Shown here: one piece after another, positions 47,973-59,580 of the stretch | How positions within the stretch are numbered: position 1 is the first letter of the stretch | Layout of the letters: the number at the start of each line of letters is the position of its first letter | Assembly: GCA_025361485.1 (NCBI GenBank) | Contig: JANYLA010000117.1 | Span: 22,192 to 86,191, forward strand | From: Bacteroidales bacterium | GTDB lineage: Bacteria > Bacteroidota > Bacteroidia > Bacteroidales > Tenuifilaceae | Length of the DNA stretch: 64,000 nt | Reading direction: 5' to 3' | Translations under genes and position numbers: made by a program | The notes under the pieces: model-generated | What the model was told of the DNA's origin: nothing | The model's database searches: none | Seen by the model: only the letters and a program-made list of their open reading frames with translations

Positions 47973-49610
47973 TTAGAGGTTAACGGTTCCGCTTGCTTCG
48001 AGGCTCATCTGAAAGGTAATGGCATCGGTCGATTGAATGGTAATATTTTGATGAAGCGATCCTCCGGTTGTGAACTTAAAAATAATCACCATATCTTTCG
48101 AGAGGGCCATCTGATTGTACTTGGCTTCATCTATTGTAATGTATGCATAAGCCAACGTTTTTCCAGTTGAAACTCCGCTAACGGCATCAACAGGTGAACT
48201 CTTGATGAGCTGTTCAGAGCCAGTGTCGAAGAGTTGGGTAACCAAAGCACCATTTGTATCAAGAAAATTAATTTGAAGATACATATTTAGAGGAAGGCCA
48301 TTGTCAAACTTAAATTTGAAACGGAATTTTTGGTTGGTAAGCTTTAAATCATTCTTAAAGTCAGGCCATTCAATGCTAGGAATTGTATCTGCAATTTCAT
48401 TGGTTACCACCCATCCTTTTAATGGGATCTCAATCTCCGATTGAAGCTGGAATTTACTATCGTTCCGAATGAAATAGTCGTGATTTGGATCGGCTGCATC
48501 ACCAATATTAAAGGTTGCTCCAAAGCTAATTGATTTAGGTGCACCATCGAACAGATCTTCGATATTAGAGTTTGTAGCGGTTAGTTTTAAGTTAGTTGTA
48601 TCGCTAAGTTTGCTTGCCGTTGCATATTTAAGTGTATTCGGTGAGCCAATAAGCAAATCGCCAGGGTTGTTTGGGCCATCATGTGTAATAGCAACTGTAT
48701 TTGGAATGCTATTTTTTTCTACTTCGAACCGGGTGAAATTTACATTTGATGGTAGACCAAAACTATTTATAACGTTCAATGAAAATTTTGGTTCTGCAAG
48801 GTGCTGATCAGCAATTATTGTTGAAGCAAAAAGACCAATGGAATATGGTTGATCTGCATGGACATATGAATATGTTATTTTTCCGGTTACTTGCCGATAA
48901 ACAGGATTATTAAGCGCTATCTGAACCGCTATATTACCAGCCAAACTTGGGTTTCCGCTTGATGTTATGGTAGCAGTTACAGAATAGTTAATATTGTTAT
49001 AGGTATTTGGCAATTTAAGTAAATCTAAGGAGTACCCATTTAAATCGATGGTTTGAGTAAAAGGAGCGCCTCCGTTTACAATTGTGAAAGGTATTGAAGG
49101 GAGCGATACTCCAGATAAGGTATTTTTTAAAGATGCAAGAGAAATGCTGCCATCAATTCTATGGCTAAAGCTATTGGTAATGCTAATCTGGATTGTTCCA
49201 CCAGTAAAATCAATTTTTTTTATCTCTGCGCTTGGAATTACACTGTATGGTTCATCATATTGCACCGTAATCGGTCCAATTGTTGTGAATCCTGGGGTAA
49301 GAGCACCTCCACCTAACGTTTTGGTAGGAAATGCAATTGAGCTAACAGGGAATAGGTCTGATGCTAAACCCAAATCAATGGTATCTCTGTATGCTAAAAA
49401 ATACATCTCACTTCCAGGGTGCTGCTCAACAACTGAATTGGTTCCAGCCTTTTCAGCGAGCTCTTTAAATGTTATTGTTGAGTTAATTAACGGAAATACA
49501 TAGGCAGGGGTAAATGGATCAATAACTATATTATCGAAGGTAGAATAGTCGTAGCATCCAGTTAAACCAATAAGCAAAAGCCCTAGCCATTTAGCAATTC
49601 TGGTTTTCAT
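47973..49610 (-). CDS. Large lipoprotein, hypothetical
   Basis: 545 aa; lipobox LLLIGLTGCYDYS; immediately upstream of and co-oriented with the DUF5723 and OmpA genes. Confidence 0.7.
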   Translation of the reverse strand: MKTRIAKWLGLLLIGLTGCYDYSTFDNIVIDPFTPAYVFPLINSTITFKELAEKAGTNSVVEQHPGSEMYFLAYRDTIDLGLASDLFPVSSIAFPTKTLGGGALTPGFTTIGPITVQYDEPYSVIPSAEIKKIDFTGGTIQISITNSFSHRIDGSISLASLKNTLSGVSLPSIPFTIVNGGAPFTQTIDLNGYSLDLLKLPNTYNNINYSVTATITSSGNPSLAGNIAVQIALNNPVYRQVTGKITYSYVHADQPYSIGLFASTIIADQHLAEPKFSLNVINSFGLPSNVNFTRFEVEKNSIPNTVAITHDGPNNPGDLLIGSPNTLKYATASKLSDTTNLKLTATNSNIEDLFDGAPKSISFGATFNIGDAADPNHDYFIRNDSKFQLQSEIEIPLKGWVVTNEIADTIPSIEWPDFKNDLKLTNQKFRFKFKFDNGLPLNMYLQINFLDTNGALVTQLFDTGSEQLIKSSPVDAVSGVSTGKTLAYAYITIDEAKYNQMALSKDMVIIFKFTTGGSLHQNITIQSTDAITFQMSLEASGTVNL

Positions 49611-49722
49611 ATGTATGGTTGTTAAGTTACATTTTAATTTTTACGTAGATACCGCTAAAAAGATATAATCAAGGATGAAATTTAGGCATTTTTTTCTGTT
49701 CATCAATTTTATAGCCTGTAAG

Positions 49723-49760
49723 AATTGAAAAAGGAGGGTCAATGCCCTCCTTTTTCAATT
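49723..49760. terminator. Bidirectional-looking terminator, perfect 16-bp stem
   Basis: AATTGAAAAAGGAGGG-tcaatg-CCCTCCTTTTTCAATT. Confidence 0.9.
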
Positions 49761-49775
49761 TAAATGCCTTATTTA

Positions 49776-51881
49776 TTAATAGAATTTAGAGCGATTATCT
49801 TTGATTTTGGCGTTATCCTTTAACGCTTCATATGCTTCATAGTATGCACGCGAAGCGAACGAGCCAATCATTCTTGTTTTTTCTAAACTCAAGTCGCCGT
49901 CTTCTTTGTTGATAGCTGTTACATCGAAAACATAAACACCTGAATTACCAACAATAGGTCCAACTATTTTACCTTCAGGCGCTGACGATGCAGCAGCTAT
50001 TACAGAAGGCTCGACACCTGCGTTGGGTATTGAAAATGAGCTGTAAGATACTCTTGTGGCCTGGTCGACTTTTAAACCAATAGTTTGAGCTATAGATTCG
50101 ATACTCTGACCGGCTTTTTTAGCTGTTTGTATTTTTTCAGAAAGAAGTTCCCCTTTCTTTTCGCGAATTACTTTCAACTTTATTTCATCAATTACCTGAC
50201 TAATAGGTGCAAAGCCATCATTTCGTATTTCGGATAAGGATGCTACAACAAAGTTTTCGCCAAGTTCATAAACATCTGAAACGTTCCCCTTTTTTGCTTT
50301 GAATGCCCAACGAATTACTTCTCTTGGGTTATCAAGCCCAGCAATTTTTTTATCATTTTCAAGGAGATTCGATGCAATACGTTTTGTTAACTTCTTGCTA
50401 TCAGCAGCTTTTGTGAAAAGTTCTTTCGTTTTGTTTGTTCCAGCAAACTGAGATGCTTCAGAGTAAATTGATTGAATAGTCTTTGAGCTAGCGGCAATTT
50501 TTCTTTCAACTACAGCCACTTGAACTTTCTTAACATCTTTACCTCTATCAAGAACATTGATAATATGATATCCGAATTGAGTCTCTGCAATTATAATATC
50601 TCCTTTTTTACCGTTAAAGCAAGCGTCATTAAATGGTTTTACCATACTACCTTCGCGGAACCAACCTAAATCACCTCCTTTTTCTTTAGATCCAGGATCG
50701 GCTGAGAATTGTTTTGCTAATTTTTCGAAGCTACCACCTTTCTTCAGCACAATAAGTATACTATCAGCAGTTGCTTTTGCTTTTAGCACTGCTGCTTGGT
50801 TTTTTTCAGCGGGAGTTATTAATATATGACGCGCTTTTACAGAATCGGGCATATAGCTAATGCTTGCAAGTCTGACAAGTTTATAGCTATTGTCATCTGA
50901 AAGAGGGCCAATCATATCGCCCAATTTTGCTACAAATGCCCAATTATTGTATTCTTGAGGAAGTTCTCCTTCTTTATAGTTTTTTCCATCAAAAGGTGAA
51001 TCGGAGTTTAGTGTAGCGTATTGTTTAGGATCAGCAGCGCTTTGAAATTCAGATTTTACTTTATTAATCCAATCTTCAGCTGTTTTTTTATCCTCATTGG
51101 ATGGGAGAATTGGAAATATAACATATTCAATATCTCTTGAAGCTTTTTGTTCGAATTCTTGTTTATGTGAATCGTAGTATTTCTCTAGGTCGGATTGAGT
51201 ATATTTAATAGTTGCATCATCGATTGAAGCGAAAGGAGCACTAGTGTATGTAAAATCCACCTTTGATGTTCTATCATTTAACGATTTTTTAACTTCAAGA
51301 TTTGTAGCGTATAAACCTTTGCGAATAAGATTTGTATATTTTGTGAAGATTCGTTCGGTTTTAATCTCATTTTCAACATAGAGCCAAATTGTTTTCTGAC
51401 GGCCAGTAGGGTCGGAGTCCATATTCTTTAAAAATTGAATAACCGCTGCCTTGTTTACTTCTCCAGTTTTAGGATTTCCGAAAAGTTGCTGAATCATTGG
51501 GTGAATATTTCGCCCTTGAACCATATCGAAAATTTCATCGGCATGAATCTTTAATCCTAGATCATTATACTGATCTTCCATCACATTTTCTCTTAAAAAC
51601 TGTTGCCATACCTGCTCACGTAAGCCTTCTGAAGTTTGTTCGTCAAGAGAACTTTTACCTGAAAAAAGTTTGTTGATTTCAAAAATCTCTTCAACTTTCC
51701 CTTGGTATTGCTGGTAGGATATTGATTTTCCCGCTATTTTTGCAAGTTCATGTTCCGAATTGGACAATATCGATTTACCCGGTTTAATAAAATCACCTAG
51801 GACGAATGATAAAAGCGCTATTCCAATCACAACTGCCAAAAGAACACCTGCTTTGTTTCTGAGTTTCTCTAGTGTAGCCAT
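49776..51881 (-). CDS. ppiD: Peptidylprolyl isomerase, PpiD-like with SurA-N/parvulin domain
   Basis: 701 aa; single TM, KARHILITPAEKNQAAVLKAKATADSILIVLKKGGSFEKLAKQFSADPGSKEKGGDLGWF. Confidence 0.93.
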   Translation of the reverse strand: MATLEKLRNKAGVLLAVVIGIALLSFVLGDFIKPGKSILSNSEHELAKIAGKSISYQQYQGKVEEIFEINKLFSGKSSLDEQTSEGLREQVWQQFLRENVMEDQYNDLGLKIHADEIFDMVQGRNIHPMIQQLFGNPKTGEVNKAAVIQFLKNMDSDPTGRQKTIWLYVENEIKTERIFTKYTNLIRKGLYATNLEVKKSLNDRTSKVDFTYTSAPFASIDDATIKYTQSDLEKYYDSHKQEFEQKASRDIEYVIFPILPSNEDKKTAEDWINKVKSEFQSAADPKQYATLNSDSPFDGKNYKEGELPQEYNNWAFVAKLGDMIGPLSDDNSYKLVRLASISYMPDSVKARHILITPAEKNQAAVLKAKATADSILIVLKKGGSFEKLAKQFSADPGSKEKGGDLGWFREGSMVKPFNDACFNGKKGDIIIAETQFGYHIINVLDRGKDVKKVQVAVVERKIAASSKTIQSIYSEASQFAGTNKTKELFTKAADSKKLTKRIASNLLENDKKIAGLDNPREVIRWAFKAKKGNVSDVYELGENFVVASLSEIRNDGFAPISQVIDEIKLKVIREKKGELLSEKIQTAKKAGQSIESIAQTIGLKVDQATRVSYSSFSIPNAGVEPSVIAAASSAPEGKIVGPIVGNSGVYVFDVTAINKEDGDLSLEKTRMIGSFASRAYYEAYEALKDNAKIKDNRSKFY

Positions 51882-52013
51882 TTAAATTCTTATTTAGTTC
51901 TCTTTTTAATTTCATTTTTTTGAAGCTACGAATATAGCAAATTTAGTTTTCGCCTTTCAAAAGTCGAGCTTCAAATTTTAAAAAATATCCGATTATCAGA
52001 AAAACAGACAAAA

Positions 52014-52202
52014 TTAAGGAGTTGATTTTTTTATTCGCCTCGCTTTTCGAACTTGAAACATAAGGTATGATACAATGCTTAATAGAAAAAATATATAATT
52101 AGTCTCTAAACTCGGTGAAATTATTGTATAAAGGGCAATCGCCAAGCAAAGAACAGACAAAACCAACCATGTTTTTTCAAGTATATTTGCTAGTTGGTTC
52201 AT
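52014..52202 (-). CDS. Small two-TM hypothetical protein
   Basis: 62 aa; overlaps end of lptC by 4 nt. Confidence 0.55.
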   Translation of the reverse strand: MNQLANILEKTWLVLSVLCLAIALYTIISPSLETNYIFFLLSIVSYLMFQVRKARRIKKSTP

Positions 52203-52798
52203 TTAATGGAATCCTTTACTTCATTGAGGTAGTAAATGCTAGTGGGCTTTTTAATTTCCCAATTACTAAAAGTTTCGTCTGATGAAAAACCTTGGCCGTA
52301 TTGTACACCATCAGCAGTGGTTATTTTAACATTATCATCTGTATAGATAATCTTTTTCTTCTGATTCCAGAATAAATGCTCTGTGTTAAGAATTTCTCCC
52401 TTACTATTTTTTGCTACAACATTATTACTCGCAGACCAAAGTCCCTTAGAATCGTAGTAATTAGCATATTTAGAAGTAAGTTCTGATTCAATTTCCATTG
52501 AGTCGGAAAAGGTGTATACTGTAATCCCTTCGGGGAATTCGTTATAGGGTTCTTTTGTATTCTGAAAATATTTTATTACCGGTGCAAGCACTTTAAGCTT
52601 TAATCGTCCATTTTCAGTATATAGGATTTCGGAGTTTTTTGCGGTAATGGTTGCTTTATCCTCTTTATCTTCCATTGCATTAACCATATCAAGGTTTGTG
52701 GTACACGAAGAGAAGGCACAAACTAATGACAACATTAGAGTTAAATTTAATAGCAAACCTCGCTTAATAGTATATTTAGATTTTAAAAATAGTTTCAT
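52199..52798 (-). CDS. lptC: LPS export ABC transporter periplasmic protein LptC
   Basis: Lipoprotein; SEILYTENGRLKLKVLAPVIKYF...GEILNTEHLFWNQKKKIIYTDDNVKITTADGVQYGQGFSSDETFSNWEI. Confidence 0.88.
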   Translation of the reverse strand: MKLFLKSKYTIKRGLLLNLTLMLSLVCAFSSCTTNLDMVNAMEDKEDKATITAKNSEILYTENGRLKLKVLAPVIKYFQNTKEPYNEFPEGITVYTFSDSMEIESELTSKYANYYDSKGLWSASNNVVAKNSKGEILNTEHLFWNQKKKIIYTDDNVKITTADGVQYGQGFSSDETFSNWEIKKPTSIYYLNEVKDSIK

Positions 52799-52837
52799 CT
52801 AATCATTGAAAAGTAATCGAAGATGATTTCTTAATGT

Positions 52838-54163
52838 TTAATTAAACTTCCGCTTAATAAACCAAAAATCGTAAAATGTAAAACTCAAGCTTAAAACGCC
52901 ATAATTTTCTTGAATTAAACCGTAGTTGGTTGTTCCACGTTTACCCCATTCGAAGGCAACATTAAATTTGGTATTGTTCTTAAAGGGGAATCCCATACCT
53001 GCACTTAACGCTAACTCATTAATTTGATGATTATTAACTTTTAGGTATGTGTTGGTGAGGTGTGAACCGAATCGATAGCTGATTCGTTTTAGGTAGCTTT
53101 TTAAATCGTAACGATTGGGTGTATACTCAAGTCCAAACCGATAGGAATTTGAACGAGCATAGGATATGTTTGCATTATTCCCTCCAAAAAATCTAGTGTT
53201 TGACCAATCTTGGGTTGAGAACTCAATAGAGGTGAATAGCTTGTTTTTAAGGCTATAGGAAACACCAAAACTTAAGTTTTTTGGAAAAGTGACATGACCG
53301 TATGAGGTATCCTTAAATGAGATTGTATCAGAATAATTACCTAATTCCCACCTTGCCAAATATTTTTGTTTTGCATTAATCTTTGATTCATTATCAATGG
53401 TAGCACCAAAAATCAATAAGGACCTATCTTTCTCGTTTAAAAACAACGTATACTGAGCGCCAAGGCTAAGTGTCAGGTCTTTAATAATAACGCTATTTTT
53501 TTCAACTGTATTTGCGTAAGCTGAACCAGTGGAAGGGTATATAACGCTGTTGGTATAATCGAGGCTCCCAAAAAAGTAGGAAAGGTTAAAACCTAATGAA
53601 AGGTTTTTTATCGGTTTAAAAGCATTTCCGAAAAATGCTTGATTAATTCCGCCACTCCCTTTATTGTAGTATTTAACTCGGCCAATAGTGCTAAGGATAA
53701 TCAGGTCAGTTTCATAACGTTTGATCTGATACCCAACTTGACTATAAGGAACAAGCCCCAAGCTTGAACCCCACCACCTAGTTATTGGAAATGCAATTGC
53801 TATGTGATGAATTCCTCCAAAACCATTCTTCACAGATTCATTTCTTAGTACTCCATTCTCGTCTGGAATAAATTGCTGGTATTTCGTTGCTCCGGTTTCA
53901 AATCCGAAATCTAAAATAAACGACATTGTATCCTGAGCTGAATATGATGCTGGATTTAAATAGTTGATTCCGAATGAATTTCGAACAGCCTGCGATACTC
54001 CTCCCATCGCCTTTGTACCGGCAAATCCACGAGTAGAAATTTGCCCAACACCGTACCGGGTGTAAGGAGAGTATGTGTTGATACTTTGAGCTTGAGCAAA
54101 AATTGAAACGATAATTAATGCGCTGGTTAATAATGTTTTTTTAAAGTTTTGCATTGAAATCAA
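52838..54163 (-). CDS. Outer membrane beta-barrel protein
   Basis: 441 aa; INTYSPYTRYGVGQISTRGFAGTKAMGGVSQAVRNSFGINYLNPASYSAQD, Bacteroidota outer-membrane protein typically next to coaX. Confidence 0.82.
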   Translation of the reverse strand: MISMQNFKKTLLTSALIIVSIFAQAQSINTYSPYTRYGVGQISTRGFAGTKAMGGVSQAVRNSFGINYLNPASYSAQDTMSFILDFGFETGATKYQQFIPDENGVLRNESVKNGFGGIHHIAIAFPITRWWGSSLGLVPYSQVGYQIKRYETDLIILSTIGRVKYYNKGSGGINQAFFGNAFKPIKNLSLGFNLSYFFGSLDYTNSVIYPSTGSAYANTVEKNSVIIKDLTLSLGAQYTLFLNEKDRSLLIFGATIDNESKINAKQKYLARWELGNYSDTISFKDTSYGHVTFPKNLSFGVSYSLKNKLFTSIEFSTQDWSNTRFFGGNNANISYARSNSYRFGLEYTPNRYDLKSYLKRISYRFGSHLTNTYLKVNNHQINELALSAGMGFPFKNNTKFNVAFEWGKRGTTNYGLIQENYGVLSLSFTFYDFWFIKRKFN

Positions 54164-54866
54164 GTATTCGGTTTAAGCCTATTAGTACTAAATTTGGAAC
54201 AACAAAGATGCTATTTTTTAACTTATTAACAAAGAAATTTGCATCGCCCCCGGTGAAAACAACCTTAACTGAGGGAAATTCTTCTTTTATCCGATTGATA
54301 AAGCAATCAACCTCTCCTGTTATGCCATTCAACACACCTGATTCAATGCATTCAACGGTACTTTTTCCAACTAGACGATTATTATTAAGACTATTAAGAA
54401 GAGGCAGGTTTGCTGTATTCTGATGTAATGTTTTATATCTTAATAAAATGCCAGGTGAGATTGCCCCACCAAGGTAAACCCCTTTATTGTTGATAATATC
54501 GTAGGTTATTGCTGTACCGCTGTCAATCACAAGTAAATCGGTAGAGGGATAAAGAAAATTAGCTCCAATAACTGCCGCGAGTCTATCCAAGCCCAAGGTT
54601 AGAGGTGTTGTGTAGTTATTGGTAATAGGTATTTTGGTTGTATGGCTAAAAATAGTTGTAGGAACTGAATTCTTAAGATGAGTAATCAAATTTTCATCAA
54701 CCTTGCCAACATTTGAAATAATGGCTCTTTTTGGTTGATAGCTGGCTATTGCAATTTCAATAATTTCAAGTGTGAGTTCTTCGTAGCTCTCACTGCTTAT
54801 TATATTGTCATTATTTATTAATGCAATTTTTGTAAACGAATTCCCTATATCAATAACAAGATTCAT
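54141..54866 (-). CDS. coaX: Type III pantothenate kinase
   Basis: LVIDIGNSFTKIALI, LGLDRLAAVIGANFLYP, LLVIDSGTAITYD, VVFTGGDANFF. Confidence 0.95.
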   Translation of the reverse strand: MNLVIDIGNSFTKIALINNDNIISSESYEELTLEIIEIAIASYQPKRAIISNVGKVDENLITHLKNSVPTTIFSHTTKIPITNNYTTPLTLGLDRLAAVIGANFLYPSTDLLVIDSGTAITYDIINNKGVYLGGAISPGILLRYKTLHQNTANLPLLNSLNNNRLVGKSTVECIESGVLNGITGEVDCFINRIKEEFPSVKVVFTGGDANFFVNKLKNSIFVVPNLVLIGLNRILDFNAKL

Positions 54867-54893
54867 TCAGCTGAAAATATTAATTCCAGGCAG

Positions 54894-57800
54894 CTAGTTA
54901 CTAATTTGTTGCAAGAGTTTAATGGCATCGTCGATATTTTCAACTTTTTTAACAATCAACGATAAACGATTTTTTGATTCCTTTAGCTGAAAGAAATTCT
55001 GATGTTTTTGAATGTATCCTATTATTTTTACGAAGGTTTCCGAACTATAGAATGAGGATTGCTGATCGGAAATAAAAAATCCAACCATCGTTTCATTTTT
55101 CAGAACGACCTTTTCCATGCCTAGTTCAATGGCTATCCATCGCAATCTAACAACATTTAGCAACTCAGTGACTTGTTGTGGTAACACTCCGAAGCGGTCT
55201 TTAAGTTTAGTTTCAAATTTTATTAGATCTTCGGTTCGTTCAATGTTGTCAAGTTCACGGTAAAGCCTCATCCTCTCCGGAACGCTGTTTATATAAGTAT
55301 CGGGCAAAAGGAGTTCAAAGTCAGTTTCAATATGGCAATCACCATGTAATGGCTTCCATACCTTGTCCTTTTCTTTGTTTTCGGATTCAAAAACATCTTT
55401 AAAATCAGTCTCTTTCAGCTCCTGAATTGCCTCGTCAAGTATTTTGTGGTATGTCTCAAAGCCAATGTCTGCGATATAACCACTCTGTTCTCCTCCTAAA
55501 AGATTTCCTGCCCCTCGGATATCCAAATCCTGCATGGCGATACTAAATCCACTTCCTAGATCGGAGAATTCCTCAATGGCTTTCAACCTTCTTCTGGCCT
55601 CGCTGGTAAGTGTTTCTAAAGGAGGAGTAATTAAATAGCAGAAAGCTTGCTTGTTCGACCTGCCAACCCGCCCACGTAGCTGATGCAAATCGCTCAAACC
55701 AAACATCTGGGCATTATTGATGATTATGGTATTCGCATTCGAAATATCCAATCCGGCCTCAATAATCGAGGTTGATATCAGCACGTCATAATCGCCGCTG
55801 ATAAAATCGAGCATCGTCTTTTCGAGCTTCGTAGGCTCCATTTGTCCGTGTGCAACAATTGTTCTCACGTGAGGGCTTAACTTATGAATCATCGATTGTA
55901 CCTCAGTGATATTCTGTACCCGGTTGTGAACAAAAAACACCTGACCGCCCCTTGACACCTCATATTCAATCGCTTCTTTTATGATTTGAGAGCTAAATAC
56001 TTGAATTTCGGTGGAAATTGGATGCCGGTTAGGTGGAGGTGTATTGATAATCGACAAGTCTCGTGCACCCATCAATGAGAATTGAAGTGTTCGTGGAATA
56101 GGTGTTGCCGTTAAGGTTAATGTATCAACATTAACTCGTAGCTGCTTAAGCTTTTCTTTGGCAGCTACGCCAAATTTTTGCTCTTCATCTACAATCAAAA
56201 GCCCAAGATCTTTAAACTTTAATGTATCTTTTATAAGCGCATGTGTCCCAATGATGATATCAATCTTTCCTTCGAGCACTTTTTTGATTGTCTCCTTCTG
56301 TATTTTAGGCGATTTCATTCTGCTTATGAAATCAACATTGCAGGGGAATTCCTTAAGCCGAGCGGTGAATGTTTGAAAATGCTGAAGCGCAAGAATGGTT
56401 GTAGGTACCAGAACGGCCACCTGTTTGCTGTCAGCAACAGCTTTGAATGCTGCTCGTATAGCAATCTCCGTTTTCCCGAAACCAACATCGCCGCAAATCA
56501 GCCTATCCATAGGAATTTGCGATTCCATATCCTCTTTTACAGCAATGGTTGCTTTCTCCTGATCGGGGGTATCTTCAAAAATAAATGATGCTTCAAGTTC
56601 CTGCTGCATAAAGGTATCAGCCGAGAATGGGAATCCACGCTCCGCTTTTCGTTTTGCGTAAAGGGCAATTAAATCCTTGGCAATATCTTTAATCTTTCGC
56701 TTTGTATTCTGTTTCAGTTTTTGCCAAGCACCACTTCCCAGCTTATAAACCTTTGGTGCTTCAGAATCTTTTCCCCGATACTTTGAAATACGGTGCAGGT
56801 TATGAATATTGACAAGCAGAGTATCACTATCCTGATAAATCAGCCGAACGGCCTCCTGCTTTTTGCCGTTTACATCGGTCTTAACCAAACCGCCGAAAAC
56901 GCCAACGCCATGGTCGATGTGTACGACATAATCTCCAACCTTTAAATTGATAAGTTCCTGGATTGATATGGCATCCTTTCGATTGAATTCGTGCTTTAGC
57001 GTAAACTTATGATACCTATCAAACAGCTGATGGTCGGTATAAAGGCATATTTTAAGTGTGTGATCAATAAACCCTTCGTGTATGGTTGTTGGTATTGATA
57101 TAAATTGAATCTGCTTATTGATGCTCTGAAAAATCCCTGAGAGTCTTTCGAATTGGGTTTTATTATCGGCTAGTATATAGGTTTTGTAATCTTTGAGAGT
57201 ATTTTCCTCAATATTCTGAGCGATGAGTTCAAAGTTTTTATGGAAAAGCGGTTGGGGAGATACATCAAAATCAAAAACATGATCGGGTTTAAAAATATGT
57301 TTGATTCCGAAATCAACCGATCCTTTATCTTTCAAATAGTTAAATAGCTCTTTGCCTGTGGCAAAGTTCAATTCAATATCACCCGGTAAATTTTCTAGTT
57401 TCGATGATGAAACAAGTTCATGAAGCTCGTTCATTCTGCCAATGGCAACCTCGCTACTCTTTATCCATATTGATGTTTTTTCAGGTAGAGCCTGGCCCAG
57501 AAAAGTGCGTGCTAAATTTTCACCGCCAACATGCATGTTCGGGATGATGGTTATATCGTTTAGCTGCTCGCGCGATAGCTGATCTTCAACATCAAAAACT
57601 CTGATTGATTCAACCTCATCACCAAAAAAATCGACACGGTAAGGGTTTGCTGCCGAAAAGGAGAAAATATCTACAATGCTTCCACGAATGGAGTATTGAC
57701 CGGGTTCAAAAACAAACTCAACTCTTTCAAAACCATATTCCTCTAAAAGATCCTTAATAAACGATGGAGGTATCTTCTCACCTTTCTTTATAATTAGAGT

Positions 57801-58250
57801 ATTTTTTTCAAGATTCTCAACCGTAACAACCTTTTCAAATAGAGCATCGGGGTAGGTTACAATGGCAATATTAAGGGTTGGATGATGAGCCAGCTTTGGA
57901 AGAAGATTCAGTACATCGGTTCTCTGAATTACAGCCTCCGATAGCGTTTGACCGTATTGCACCGACCGTTTGTAGGACGAAGGAAAGAAAAAGGTTTGTT
58001 CAGCCGATAAGATATTCGTCAGATCGTTGAAAAAGTAGGCAGCTTCCTCCTTATCGTTTAGTATAAAAAGAAAAGGCCTATTCAGTTTTGTAATACAGGC
58101 CGAAGCAACAAGCGCAATCGATGAACCTGATAAACCCTTGACGAATAGGTTCGATTGCTCATTCTTTAATAGGCTGGATACTATATTTAAGGTATTGCTG
58201 TTTTGAAGATAGAGTTCGAGGAGACTATCAATATTTAGTTCCTTTTCCAT
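54894..58250 (-). CDS. mfd: Transcription-repair coupling factor
   Basis: 1118 aa; DRLICGDVGFGKTEIAIRAAFKA, DEEQKFGV, TATPIPRTLQFSL, QLRGRVGRSNKQAFCYL. Confidence 0.98.
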   Translation of the reverse strand: MEKELNIDSLLELYLQNSNTLNIVSSLLKNEQSNLFVKGLSGSSIALVASACITKLNRPFLFILNDKEEAAYFFNDLTNILSAEQTFFFPSSYKRSVQYGQTLSEAVIQRTDVLNLLPKLAHHPTLNIAIVTYPDALFEKVVTVENLEKNTLIIKKGEKIPPSFIKDLLEEYGFERVEFVFEPGQYSIRGSIVDIFSFSAANPYRVDFFGDEVESIRVFDVEDQLSREQLNDITIIPNMHVGGENLARTFLGQALPEKTSIWIKSSEVAIGRMNELHELVSSSKLENLPGDIELNFATGKELFNYLKDKGSVDFGIKHIFKPDHVFDFDVSPQPLFHKNFELIAQNIEENTLKDYKTYILADNKTQFERLSGIFQSINKQIQFISIPTTIHEGFIDHTLKICLYTDHQLFDRYHKFTLKHEFNRKDAISIQELINLKVGDYVVHIDHGVGVFGGLVKTDVNGKKQEAVRLIYQDSDTLLVNIHNLHRISKYRGKDSEAPKVYKLGSGAWQKLKQNTKRKIKDIAKDLIALYAKRKAERGFPFSADTFMQQELEASFIFEDTPDQEKATIAVKEDMESQIPMDRLICGDVGFGKTEIAIRAAFKAVADSKQVAVLVPTTILALQHFQTFTARLKEFPCNVDFISRMKSPKIQKETIKKVLEGKIDIIIGTHALIKDTLKFKDLGLLIVDEEQKFGVAAKEKLKQLRVNVDTLTLTATPIPRTLQFSLMGARDLSIINTPPPNRHPISTEIQVFSSQIIKEAIEYEVSRGGQVFFVHNRVQNITEVQSMIHKLSPHVRTIVAHGQMEPTKLEKTMLDFISGDYDVLISTSIIEAGLDISNANTIIINNAQMFGLSDLHQLRGRVGRSNKQAFCYLITPPLETLTSEARRRLKAIEEFSDLGSGFSIAMQDLDIRGAGNLLGGEQSGYIADIGFETYHKILDEAIQELKETDFKDVFESENKEKDKVWKPLHGDCHIETDFELLLPDTYINSVPERMRLYRELDNIERTEDLIKFETKLKDRFGVLPQQVTELLNVVRLRWIAIELGMEKVVLKNETMVGFFISDQQSSFYSSETFVKIIGYIQKHQNFFQLKESKNRLSLIVKKVENIDDAIKLLQQISN

Positions 58251-58374
58251 TAACTAATTTGAAGTTTAGTCTACAAAGTTAAAAGGTTTTCTCCCTTTAA
58301 CTATGATTATATTAAATCTAATTATTATGGTGGGTTTATTATTTGGAGGCTTTTAAGCGATTATTAATATATAA

Positions 58375-59385
58375 CTATTGTGAATCCAAAAAATCCTCCA
58401 ATTTTTCAACCATATTTTTCGATCCAACAATAAAGGGCACTCGTTGATGAAGTGAAAGGGGTTGAATATCAAGGATACGCTGTTTTCCATCGATTGCTTT
58501 TCCTCCTGCCTGCTCGGCAAGGAATGCTATAGGGTTACACTCATATATCAGGCGTAGCTTACCATTGGGAGCCGATGCTGTTTGTGGGTAAATGAATATT
58601 CCCCCTTTAAGCAGATTCCGATGAAAATCGGCAACAAGCGAACCAATATAGCGAGCTGAATACGGTCTATTTGTGGATTTGTCAATCTGCTTACAGTAGT
58701 TAATATAATCTTTATGTCCCTGAGGGAAATGTTCAAAATTACCCTCATTCACTGAGTAATAGCTGCCGTCTAAAGGGGTAATGATATTATAATTTGATAA
58801 GCAGAACTCTCCGATGGATGGATCGAGCGTAAAGCCATAAACTCCTTTCCCCGTTGTGTAAACAAGCATGGTTGATGAGCCGTAAATAATGTACCCAGCA
58901 GCAACCTGTTTGCTGCCTTCCTGAAGGAAATCTTCCATCGTTGGCTTCTCACCACGAGGGCTTACCCTTTTGTATATGCTAAAAATTGTTCCAACAGAAA
59001 CGTTTACATCGATATTTGATGATCCATCCAATGGATCCATGCAGAAAATATAATTCCCATCTTGAGTTAGGTCATCGTCCCAAGTAATTACCTCCTGATC
59101 CTCTTCTGATGCGGCACCGCAACACTCACCGCTATTCTTTAATGCTTGCAAAAGCTGCCAATTGGCAAAAAGATCGAGTTTTTTTTGCTCTTCACCCTGA
59201 ACGTTGATATCACCAGCTGCACCTAGAATATCTACCAATCCAGCTTTGTTAACCTTTTTATTGATAACCTTTGCTGCGACACCAATATGGTAAAGTAGCC
59301 TTGTGAATTCTCCGGTGGCATAGGGGATATCCGCTTGCCTCTCGATAATAAACTGTGTAAGAGTCTTTATCTTGTATCCTTCCAT
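58375..59385 (-). CDS. fbp: Class 1 fructose-1,6-bisphosphatase
   Basis: [43 protein letters not shown]-like ([24 protein letters not shown]). Confidence 0.97.
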   Translation of the reverse strand: MEGYKIKTLTQFIIERQADIPYATGEFTRLLYHIGVAAKVINKKVNKAGLVDILGAAGDINVQGEEQKKLDLFANWQLLQALKNSGECCGAASEEDQEVITWDDDLTQDGNYIFCMDPLDGSSNIDVNVSVGTIFSIYKRVSPRGEKPTMEDFLQEGSKQVAAGYIIYGSSTMLVYTTGKGVYGFTLDPSIGEFCLSNYNIITPLDGSYYSVNEGNFEHFPQGHKDYINYCKQIDKSTNRPYSARYIGSLVADFHRNLLKGGIFIYPQTASAPNGKLRLIYECNPIAFLAEQAGGKAIDGKQRILDIQPLSLHQRVPFIVGSKNMVEKLEDFLDSQ

Positions 59386-59580
59386 ATCAGGTTTATGAAG
59401 AGTTTTAATTGGATAAAGGTAATAATTTTAGACTATCGGAATAAAATCTGATCCTGTTTTTATAGAGTTAAAACGTTTGCGCTGCCCCTTTTTGAGTTTT
59501 AATTTGCAAATCACTTGAAATCTTATTTGTTATTTGAAATACCTATATTAAGTTTGTTGTGCATTTCAAAATTCGCAAAT